Assembly: GCA_021414045.1 (NCBI GenBank)
Contig: JAIOPF010000157.1
Coordinates: forward strand, 1-8,910
Direction: 5' to 3'
Length of the DNA stretch: 8,910 nt
Source: Deltaproteobacteria bacterium
GTDB lineage: Bacteria; UBA10199; DSSB01
Position 1 is the first letter of the stretch, and each line of letters begins with the position of its first letter. The notes under the pieces are model-generated. The model saw only the letters and a list, made by a program, of their open reading frames with translations, was not told where the DNA came from and did no database searches. Positions 1 through 6,047 of the stretch are shown here, piece by piece. Both the position numbers and the translations under genes were made by a program.

Positions 1-675
1 GGAGACCACGTCGAATTCCGCGGCAACCCGGTGCACGTCCGCGGCTACCTCGACCGCTTCTTGTTCAACGCCGCGCAGATGGAAATGCCGGTGGGCCGCC
101 TCAGCGGAGGCGAGCAAAGCCGCCTCTTGCTGGCGAGACTGATGCTGAGACCCGCCAACGTGCTGGTCCTCGACGAACCCACCAACGACCTCGATATCGC
201 CACCCTCGAAGTTTTGCAAAATTGCCTCTTGGATTTTCCCGGCGCCGTTCTGCTGGTCAGCCATGACCGCTACTTCATGAACGCCATCGCCAACCGCATC
301 CTGGCTTTCGCGCCCCAAGGCACCACGGCCGAAGGCGAGATCGTCGCCTTCGCCTCCCTCGACCAATGGGAAGCCTGGCACGAAGGGCTCGAAACCAAGG
401 AAGAAGCGGCCAAGGCCGCCGCGAAAAAATCCGGCGCCGCCCCGTCCGCGAAGAAAAGGAAAATGAGCTATAACGATCAGCGGGAATTCGATGGGATGGA
501 GGCGAAAATCCATCAGGCCGAGGCCCGCCTCGAGGGCCTGAAGTCCGAGCACGGCGATCCGGCGAATTTCAGCAATGCCAAGCGGCTTTTGGAATTGAGC
601 GGGGAAATCACCGCGCTGGAAACCGAGATCGAAGGACTCTACCGTCGTTGGGCCGAACTCGAAGCTCTAGCCTAG
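1..675 (+). CDS. uup: ABC-F family ATPase, Uup-like, 3' part (5' end outside window)
   Basis: The reading frame is open from base 1, so the gene begins upstream and only about 224 C-terminal residues are seen. They cover the second half of the second nucleotide-binding domain. The ABC signature LSGGEQ is at residues 34-39 of the visible part, Walker B VLVLDEPTND follows at about 54-63, and the switch histidine lies in SHDRYF at about 87-92. A lysine/alanine-rich linker comes next (about 120-154). The last 70 residues begin KMSYNDQREFDGM and form a charged coiled coil matching the ABC-F C-terminal domain typical of Uup. ABC-F proteins are soluble, have no membrane domain, and act on ribosomes; Uup has also been linked to branched-DNA metabolism and ribosome assembly. 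The coiled-coil tail favours Uup over EttA, but other ABC-F subtypes carry similar tails. The gene ends with TAG at 673-675 and converges on the next gene with a 13-base gap and no convincing terminator hairpin. Confidence 0.88.
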   Translation, partial: GDHVEFRGNPVHVRGYLDRFLFNAAQMEMPVGRLSGGEQSRLLLARLMLRPANVLVLDEPTNDLDIATLEVLQNCLLDFPGAVLLVSHDRYFMNAIANRILAFAPQGTTAEGEIVAFASLDQWEAWHEGLETKEEAAKAAAKKSGAAPSAKKRKMSYNDQREFDGMEAKIHQAEARLEGLKSEHGDPANFSNAKRLLELSGEITALETEIEGLYRRWAELEALA

Positions 676-688
676 GGCCGAGCGGAGC

Positions 689-3457
689 CTAATCTTCTTC
701 CTCGCCCAAGACGCCCCTATCGCGAAATTTCCTTTCGATTTCCACCAGGGGAGAGTTCACCTCGAAATAGTCCCGTGTTCCGGGCTCCAATCCCTTGGTT
801 CGCAATAATTGCTTCAACGCTTGGCGAGCCATGCGGGCCTCACCGAAACCAACCTTCGTATCGAGCGACAAGCTATTGACCAAGGCCCCATAGGCATCGG
901 CGGCCTTGATCCGTTTAGCGAGGTCATATTTGGCATCCGAATAGACCGAGCGAAGGCGCAAAGCCTCGCGATAGGTGCGGGGAGAATCAGGGGGAAATAG
1001 CCGCGGTTCCGCGAGCAAGATGCGATAGGCGCGATATAAACCGGCCCTATATTCCGAATCGATCCTCGGATTCCAGCACAAGTCCCAAAGCAGGCCGCTC
1101 GCCTCGATGCGTTCCGCGTCGGGGAATTTCAGGTGAGTGAACTGCTTGAAATAGTGATCCACGGCTGAGGCCTTCTCTTCCCTCGGGATTCGGGGATTAT
1201 TCAGCAGTGTCTCGAGCTCCTTGCGGCGCTTTTTCACCCAACCTCGGGGCAAAGACTCCAGGTAATGGGAGGTGTTCCACCAATCCTCGGGTCCTTCTTC
1301 CTTCTCCAATCTAGCGGCGGCGGCCTCCGTGGAAATGACGACTGGAGCGACGTCTTCTTCCGATGTCGGATTCGGAGCCAGCTTTCTATCCCGATAATAG
1401 CGAAAGGCCTTCAGGCCCAAGGCGAAGGTCAATCCCACCCCCGCGGCAAGCAACAGGGGATTCTCGAGGGGAGAGGAGGAGGTCAATGAAATGGCACCAG
1501 GGGAGGCGAAGGCGCTCTTCTCCCCCAACAAGGCCGTAAAACCTAGACCCAAGGCAAGGGCCGCGGGGGTCCCCGCGGTTTTCATCCCCCGTGCCGAACG
1601 GATTTCACGACGCACCAGCGCATCCATCAATAACGGTTTTTGCCAAAGCGCGCTGGGCTCGCGCCCTTGCAACCAATCTCGAATCTCGGGATCGGTGGGC
1701 CGACGGCGGTAGCGACGGGAGATCTCCTCCACGAAATCCTCGTAGATTTCTTGGACCAATCTTTCAGCCCCCTGCCGGTCCATGGAGAGACCCATCGCAT
1801 CCATATTTCTAGAGAATCGCTCGGCAGCGAGATCGTCCAAGAAATAGCGAGTCCCTTCGACTTGGAAACTCAAGCCCCTCAAGCGAAAGGCCAATCTCCC
1901 CGACAGGGTAGAATCGAAAATCTCCCTTTCAAGCGGGGGATGCAAGCGCAGGAGATTTTCCAAGGAGGGAACCGCGGACTCGGAAATTCTCTGTGCATAG
2001 AAAAGCGCGGCATCGCTCTGCCTCTCGAAGCGAACCGCGAAACCTTGTCCCAGTGCCCTTTGCACGTAGGGGAACTCTTCCAATACCGTGAGCGCCTGGG
2101 CGTTCTTGTCTTGAAGCGACTTGGCGGTCAACACAGCCGCGAACTCTCCCCTCGGCGCCAAATGAGAGAAAACCTTCCGCAACATCGGAAAAAGCCTGCC
2201 GTCGTGGTGGGCATGGGGGCCAAAAACCGAGAGGATCAAGTCGAATTCCCCCTCGATCTTCGACTTCAATAAATCTCCCTCGTAATGACGATCGATCCCT
2301 CTTTCGGTGGTCGGGTAACGGTCGAGGGTCTCGACGCGAACGAGGTCTCCGAATCGCTCTTTCAATTCCCGCGCCGCGAGTCCCTTGCCGCTACCGAGAT
2401 CCAACACGCGCAATGGAGCGTTGGACTCCGCCAATCTCCCCTCGATATTCCTCACCAAATCGCCCATCAAGGTGAGGGAGAGAATTTCCCGATATTGTTT
2501 GAGTCCGCGATCCAGGATGTAGCCCTTTTCGGCCGCCTCGATTTCCTGGGCGGTGACGGACGATTCCATGGGTTTCGAAGCGACGGACATCGCCACCGAA
2601 GGAAATCTAGAAAAATTGGGCAGGTGAATTTCTTCCGCGCTCGCTTCACAAGCGATCTGGAAGGCACGAAATTTCGCCCCCAATATTTTCGTTCCGAGCC
2701 TCCCTCCGACACCAAGACTGAATAGGGAAGCCAAGGAATCCATCGCCCGCGAGGCGCCGTCGGTGCGAGGGCGCCATCCTAGTTCTTCCTCGATCTCATG
2801 GCTCAAATAGAGGCCGGCAAATGAAAAGGCCTGAGACAAGGCGGGATTCCCCCCCGGAAAAATCCTGCCTCCGAAGGCACCGAACATTTTCAAGCTGCCC
2901 AAGGTCAAGACCGCGGAAGCGAGATCCCTGGCGAGAGGTGCCTGCGAAACCTCGCCGCCCAACCATTGCGCGGCACGCGCGCTCAGAGCGAAAGCCGGAA
3001 CCTCCGCGGCGAATCCCGTCGTCGTCGCCAGCGCCTTGGCCCCAAACCCTCGGCTATACCAGGCGGCGGACTCCAAGGAGGCAAGGCGACCGTAAGTGAA
3101 GGCCTTCGTCACTCCGGCTAGGGTCGAGGCGAAGATCATCGGCACGATGGTCTTGGGATCGCAGGCGTCGCGTGAAAAGCGCCGCGACAGGGATTCGAAT
3201 CGGACTCCAAAAGAGCCAAGTCCCAACAAATTGTCGAAACGGATTTTCGCGGAGTCTCGCAGGCTAGGAAGGTCGGCATCGGAGGCCAGATGCGCATAGA
3301 TCTCGAGCGCGGCTTCGGGACGGATTTCCTCCAAACGTCCCGCGAAACCCAAGAGGCCCGCGGAGCGCAGCTCGGCGTCGTCCTCTTGGAGGAGATTCGC
3401 GAATTCAGTTTGATACTTCCCCTCTAAGCTTTGGGAAAACTTCGGAATTGTGCCCAT
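689..3457 (-). CDS. Large multi-domain protein of unknown function with an internal SAM-methyltransferase-like domain
   Basis: I do not recognise the whole protein (922 residues from ATG at 3457). Residues about 10-85 are helical and HEAT-like, with pairs such as LRSAGLLGFAGRLEE and SLRDSAKIRFDNLLG. Residues about 103-268 are rich in Ala, Gly and Phe, with several moderately hydrophobic stretches. Residues about 323-453 look like a class I methyltransferase: motif I VLDLGSGKG at 351-359, an acidic residue after strand 2 (D379 in ETLDRYP), FDLILSVFGPHAHH at 405-418, and APRGEFAAVL at 434-443. No catalytic signature for a known substrate is visible. After a basic stretch come two hydrophobic segments at about 628-645 and 667-685, the second followed by RYYRDRK, so a membrane anchor is plausible. 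Residues 708-918 are charged and helical. The frame extends to a TTG at 3508 (939 residues), but that codon lies inside a tandem repeat, so I prefer the ATG; neither start has a strong Shine-Dalgarno site. There is no signal peptide. The gene is convergent with uup and divergent from the permease. Confidence 0.8.
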   Translation of the reverse strand: MGTIPKFSQSLEGKYQTEFANLLQEDDAELRSAGLLGFAGRLEEIRPEAALEIYAHLASDADLPSLRDSAKIRFDNLLGLGSFGVRFESLSRRFSRDACDPKTIVPMIFASTLAGVTKAFTYGRLASLESAAWYSRGFGAKALATTTGFAAEVPAFALSARAAQWLGGEVSQAPLARDLASAVLTLGSLKMFGAFGGRIFPGGNPALSQAFSFAGLYLSHEIEEELGWRPRTDGASRAMDSLASLFSLGVGGRLGTKILGAKFRAFQIACEASAEEIHLPNFSRFPSVAMSVASKPMESSVTAQEIEAAEKGYILDRGLKQYREILSLTLMGDLVRNIEGRLAESNAPLRVLDLGSGKGLAARELKERFGDLVRVETLDRYPTTERGIDRHYEGDLLKSKIEGEFDLILSVFGPHAHHDGRLFPMLRKVFSHLAPRGEFAAVLTAKSLQDKNAQALTVLEEFPYVQRALGQGFAVRFERQSDAALFYAQRISESAVPSLENLLRLHPPLEREIFDSTLSGRLAFRLRGLSFQVEGTRYFLDDLAAERFSRNMDAMGLSMDRQGAERLVQEIYEDFVEEISRRYRRRPTDPEIRDWLQGREPSALWQKPLLMDALVRREIRSARGMKTAGTPAALALGLGFTALLGEKSAFASPGAISLTSSSPLENPLLLAAGVGLTFALGLKAFRYYRDRKLAPNPTSEEDVAPVVISTEAAAARLEKEEGPEDWWNTSHYLESLPRGWVKKRRKELETLLNNPRIPREEKASAVDHYFKQFTHLKFPDAERIEASGLLWDLCWNPRIDSEYRAGLYRAYRILLAEPRLFPPDSPRTYREALRLRSVYSDAKYDLAKRIKAADAYGALVNSLSLDTKVGFGEARMARQALKQLLRTKGLEPGTRDYFEVNSPLVEIERKFRDRGVLGEEED

Positions 3458-3493
3458 GCCTCTGCCTAATACTGAATCTATGGGGGCCTTATC

Positions 3494-3528
3494 GTGAGGG
3501 ATTCCCAATGGTTGTGGAGGATTCCCAA
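3494..3528. repeat. Two 15-bp direct repeats, 20-bp period, with palindromic cores
   Basis: GTGAGGGATTCCCAA at 3494-3508 and GTGGAGGATTCCCAA at 3514-3528 match at 13 of 15 positions, and their starts are exactly 20 bases apart, about two helical turns. The core is a small dyad, GGGATTCCC in the left copy and GGATTCC in the right. They lie between the divergent permease and methyltransferase-like genes, where an operator would be expected. The binding protein is unknown; this does not resemble an AT-rich Fur box. Part of the left copy (GAGGG) could instead be a Shine-Dalgarno site for the short ORF at 3508. Confidence 0.45.
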
Positions 3529-3537
3529 ACGCGCTAA
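3508..3537 (+). other. Possible 9-codon leader ORF upstream of the permease gene
   Basis: ATG at 3508 is preceded by TGAGGG at 3495-3500, a good Shine-Dalgarno match at a spacing of 7, and reads MVVEDSQTR before TAA at 3535-3537. It is in the same frame as the permease start at 3547, so it could be a translated leader peptide or the remnant of a longer permease N-terminus cut by a stop. The TAA overlaps the permease Shine-Dalgarno region, which would allow translational coupling. Very short ORFs arise by chance, so this is tentative. Confidence 0.22.
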
Positions 3538-3542
3538 GAGGG
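3536..3542 (+). promoter_or_regulatory. Ribosome binding site of the permease gene
   Basis: AAGAGGG lies four bases before the ATG at 3547. It is one of the clearest Shine-Dalgarno matches in the window and supports 3547 as the permease start. I see no convincing -35/-10 pair in the short region upstream. Confidence 0.55.
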
Positions 3543-3546
3543 CCTC

Positions 3547-4370
3547 ATGGCCCCAGCCACCCTTACCCGACGCCGTTTTTACGCTATTCTCGGCCTCCTG
3601 TTGCTATTTTTGCTGATAGCCATGCTGCTCGGCCTGATGGTCGGCGGCGGGGCCCTCGATCTTCGAACCGCCTGGAACGACGACTCCAGCCCCGATCACG
3701 ATATTTTGTCTCGGTGGCCTTCGTTTCTTCTCTCGCCTCGCTGCTACTGATTTACTGGATCGCCTCGACGAAGGGGCGCCTGCCCGTCTACACCTTATTG
3801 CTGACCGGCGTCATCTTCAACGCCTTCAGCTTCGCTCTCATCATGTTCATCAATTCGCTGGTCAGTTTCGAGCAGGCCCACCGGATCTGGTACCTGATGA
3901 TCGGCTCCCTCGAGGCGGAGAGTTATCGCAAGGTCGCGGTCGTCGGCGCCTTCGTGCTGTCCGGCTTCGTCTTGCTCTTCCTCCATGCGGGCAAGATGAA
4001 CCTCATGGCGCTCGGCGACGAGAACGCCCAATATCTGGGCCTCGACGTCGAAAAATTCCGCCGGCATATTTTCTTCGCCGCCTCGTTGATGATAGGAGCG
4101 ACGGTGAGCCTCTCGGGCCTGATCGGCTTCGTGGGTCTCTTCGTCCCGCACATGGTGAGATTGCGCCTCGGTTCGGACCACCGATTGCTGCTGCCCGCCT
4201 CGGCGCTTTTCGGGGCCGGATTTTTGGTGTTGGCCGACCTGCTCGCCCGCACGGTGCTCAGCGGCGCCACCTACCAGACCCAATTGCCGGTGGGAGTCAT
4301 CACCGCCCTGATCGGCGGTCCATTCTTCGTCTACCTCGTCAAAAAACCTTCGAGCCGGGGGATGTGGTGA
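3547..4370 (+). pseudogene. FecCD/BtuC-type ABC importer permease, broken by internal deletion and frameshift
   Basis: Two frames together make one permease of the iron-siderophore/haem/cobalamin class. The first, from ATG 3547, gives a basic N-terminus (RRRF), a first membrane helix with LGLLLLFLLIAMLLGLMVGG, and ends near DHDILSRW at about 3715. The second is open up to TGA at 4368-4370 and resumes at about 3705-3715 with VAFVSSLASLLLIYW. It carries the family signatures LLLTGVIFNAF, the YLMIGSLE region, LMALGDENAQYLGLDVE, GLIGFVGLFVPHMVR, DHRLLLPASALFGAG and LPVGVITALIGGPFF. Usual length is about 325-350 residues; only about 275 remain. Compared with BtuC, about 65-70 residues are missing: the RLPR segment, helices 2 and 3, and the NPLA(D/E)P loop that marks the family. 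The net loss is not a multiple of three. The GTG at 3714 has no Shine-Dalgarno site, so independent translation of the 3' part is unlikely. Without helices 2-3 a working channel is not expected. An assembly or sequencing gap could produce the same picture. Confidence 0.88.
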
Positions 4371-5149
4371 ATAAGATCTACCGGCTCCGCGATCTTTCCC
4401 TGTCCTATGACGACAAGCCCGTCCTGCGCGGATTGAATTTCGAGATCGCGGAGGGGGAATTTCTCGGATTGCTGGGCCCCAACGGCTGCGGCAAGACGAC
4501 GCTCTTGAACCTCTTGGCTGGGGTCTTGCGACCTAGCGACGGAGAGATTTTTTTGGCGGAAAAAAATCTTCGCGATTATTCAAGGCGCGGGGTCGCGAGA
4601 ATCGTCTCGGTCCTGCCCCAAGAGACCTTCGTCGACTTCCCCTTTTCCGCTTTGGAAGTGGTCTTGATGGGGCGTGCGCCCTACCTGCGGCGTTTCCAAT
4701 GGGAAGGTCCGGACGATCTCGAGATCGCCCGCGAGGCGATGCGGGCCACCGATTGCCTGGATTTCGCGGAACGCGACATCCGCCTGCTCTCCGGCGGCGA
4801 GCGCGAGCGCGTGCTCTTGGCCCGAGCCCTGGCGCAGCAACCCAAGGTCCTGCTTTTAGACGAGCCGACCACCCACCTCGACCTGCAGCACCAAAGCGAA
4901 ATCTACCGCCTGCTGAAACGACTGCACCATGAGCAGGGATTGACGCTGCTCGTGGTCCTTCACGACCTCAACTTCGCCGCCTCGGCCTGCGAAAGGATCC
5001 TGATGCTATCCGGCGGCGAACTCAAGGCCGACGGCGCTCCCGCGGAGGTCATGCGGGCCGACACCATCCGCCAGGTCTTCGGCGCTGAAGTCACCATCGG
5101 CACGGACGCGCGCAGCGGAAAACCCTTCTTCTTGCCCGCCTTGCCTTGA
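4364..5149 (+). CDS. ABC importer ATP-binding protein, FecE/BtuD/HmuV type
   Basis: This 261-residue protein is a complete ATPase subunit of a metal-chelate (siderophore, haem or cobalamin) importer and would sit on the cytoplasmic face of the FecCD permease encoded just upstream. All motifs are intact: Walker A GPNGCGKTT at 38-46, Q-loop glutamine Q86 in VLPQETF, signature LSGGE at 142-146, Walker B KVLLLDEPT at 161-169, D-loop HLD at 171-173, and switch histidine H200 in VVLHDLNFA. The length is normal for the family. It overlaps the permease frame by 4-7 bases. GGGGGA at 4357-4362 serves as ribosome binding site; its spacing suits the second GTG (4367, giving a GTGA overlap) better than the first (4364), so the protein may be one residue shorter. 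An intact ATPase beside a broken permease suggests either recent decay or an error in the permease sequence. The substrate cannot be decided from this subunit. Confidence 0.93.
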   Translation: MVNKIYRLRDLSLSYDDKPVLRGLNFEIAEGEFLGLLGPNGCGKTTLLNLLAGVLRPSDGEIFLAEKNLRDYSRRGVARIVSVLPQETFVDFPFSALEVVLMGRAPYLRRFQWEGPDDLEIAREAMRATDCLDFAERDIRLLSGGERERVLLARALAQQPKVLLLDEPTTHLDLQHQSEIYRLLKRLHHEQGLTLLVVLHDLNFAASACERILMLSGGELKADGAPAEVMRADTIRQVFGAEVTIGTDARSGKPFFLPALP

Positions 5150-5200
5150 CCAGGGGCTAGCGCTGGACGCGCGCGACTTCACGTTGTAATTTCAATCACC

Positions 5201-6037
5201 GTGTCCCGCCCCCTCACCATCGCCGTCGTCGTCTCGCTCGTGATCCATTTCCTTTTGGGTCTCCTGCTGCTTTGGTTCCACCTCCGACCCAATGGGCATG
5301 CGGTGAATCTGGGGGAATCCGGGGGCGTCGTGTGGTTCAACCTCAATCCCGGCGGTTCCGGAACCGGCGGGGAAGGCGGTCTCGGGGCGCCTGAAGCGGT
5401 GGACCCCAAGGCAGGAATCCCCCGCACGGACGCGACGCCCACACAGCCTACGAAACCCAAGGCCCCCGCGGAAACCGATATGGGACCGAAAAAAGTCGAA
5501 TCCCCTCCGAAAAAACCGGCGAAGCTCCGCGTCACCCCCGCCTTGCCCGAGGAGGCCGCGCCGCCGAAGGCACCCAATGAAAAAAGTCCTGCGGCCGCGG
5601 GATGGCAAGGCCCAGGACAGGGAGATGAGGGCGGAAATAAAACCGGACCGGGCGGCGGAAGCGGCCCAGGACTGGGACAGGGAGAAGGCGGAGGCCAAGG
5701 CTTCGGAAAAGATCCCGGCGGCGTGGGCCTCCCCGGCACCGGAGGATCGGGAAATGGCGGCGAGGCCTCCTCGATCTTGGCGAAAATTCGGCAAAAAATC
5801 GCACGCGCCAAGCGTTATCCTCGCCAGGCGCGATCCGAAGGCGTCGAGGGAGTTTGCGGCCTGAGTTTCGAAATCAGCCCCGACGGCTCGGTGGCTTCGG
5901 CGACGATCACCAAGAGCAGCGGCTCTAGCCTCCTCGACGAGGAGGCCCTGGCGACGGTGCATCGCGCCGCGCCTTTTCCCTATTATGCGGGCCCGATTCG
6001 GTTTAGCCTACGCTTCAGCCTGAACGACGCACTTTAG
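5201..6037 (+). CDS. tonB: TonB-family energy-transducing protein with Gly-rich linker
   Basis: The 278-residue protein has the TonB plan. A single N-terminal membrane anchor (about 6-26) carries S12 and H16 in the SxxxH arrangement that TonB uses to contact ExbBD. A periplasmic linker follows, Pro/Lys-rich at about 75-130 and Gly-rich at about 134-187. The C-terminal domain at about 189-278 contains KRYPRQA, GLSFEISPDGSV, ITKSSGSSLLDEEAL and APFP, all typical of TonB C-termini that bind outer-membrane receptors. TonB couples the proton-motive force to uptake of siderophores, haem or B12, which fits the ABC importer genes upstream. The start is GTG: no in-frame ATG exists between the preceding stop (5147-5149) and 5201, and the Shine-Dalgarno site is poor. 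The gap to the ATPase gene is 51 bases without a clear terminator, and the next gene starts 10 bases after the stop, so one transcript is likely. No exbB, exbD or receptor gene is in view. It could be a TonB paralogue dedicated to one receptor. Confidence 0.87.
   Translation: MSRPLTIAVVVSLVIHFLLGLLLLWFHLRPNGHAVNLGESGGVVWFNLNPGGSGTGGEGGLGAPEAVDPKAGIPRTDATPTQPTKPKAPAETDMGPKKVESPPKKPAKLRVTPALPEEAAPPKAPNEKSPAAAGWQGPGQGDEGGNKTGPGGGSGPGLGQGEGGGQGFGKDPGGVGLPGTGGSGNGGEASSILAKIRQKIARAKRYPRQARSEGVEGVCGLSFEISPDGSVASATITKSSGSSLLDEEALATVHRAAPFPYYAGPIRFSLRFSLNDAL
5603..5761 (+). repeat. Gly-rich low-complexity coding segment inside the TonB-family gene
   Basis: Codons 135-187 encode a Gly-rich linker with imperfect repeats, including GPGQGDEGG at 137-145 and GPGLGQGEGG at 155-164. 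At the DNA level the plus strand has many short G runs (GGG at several places between about 5640 and 5755). It probably serves as a flexible periplasm-spanning spacer in place of the usual Pro-rich rod. Such segments change length easily by slippage. Confidence 0.55.
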
Positions 6038-6047
6038 TACCGACGTT

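Noticed and set aside
676..688. Possible bidirectional terminator between uup and the orphan gene
   Set aside because: The inverted match around TAGGGC and GAGCCTA is short and mismatched, with no T tract on either side.
1640..2272. Open plus-strand frame of 210 codons
   Set aside because: It lies opposite the orphan gene, whose frame holds recognisable methyltransferase motifs. The plus-strand translation has no recognisable motif and no good ribosome binding site.
3458..3546. Cobalamin riboswitch before the importer genes
   Set aside because: The gap is less than 90 bases, too short for the riboswitch, and no B12-box-like sequence was seen.
3795..4283. Minus-strand frames opposite the permease
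   Set aside because: They are dominated by His, Glu, Gln and Arg as expected from the reverse complement of a membrane protein; the plus strand matches FecCD closely.
3714..4370. Independent short permease starting at GTG 3714
   Set aside because: There is no Shine-Dalgarno site before it, it begins in the middle of the family fold, and the missing N-terminal part is found just upstream in another frame.
5150..5200. Possible terminator hairpin (CCAGG...CTGG) between the ATPase and tonB genes
   Set aside because: The stem is only four base pairs before mismatches and no T run follows.
5192..5962. Open minus-strand frame of 256 codons opposite the TonB-family gene
   Set aside because: High GC and the Gly/Pro-rich linker keep the opposite strand open. 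The plus strand encodes a textbook TonB anchor and C-terminal domain, while the minus translation is low-complexity Arg/Gly/Phe.
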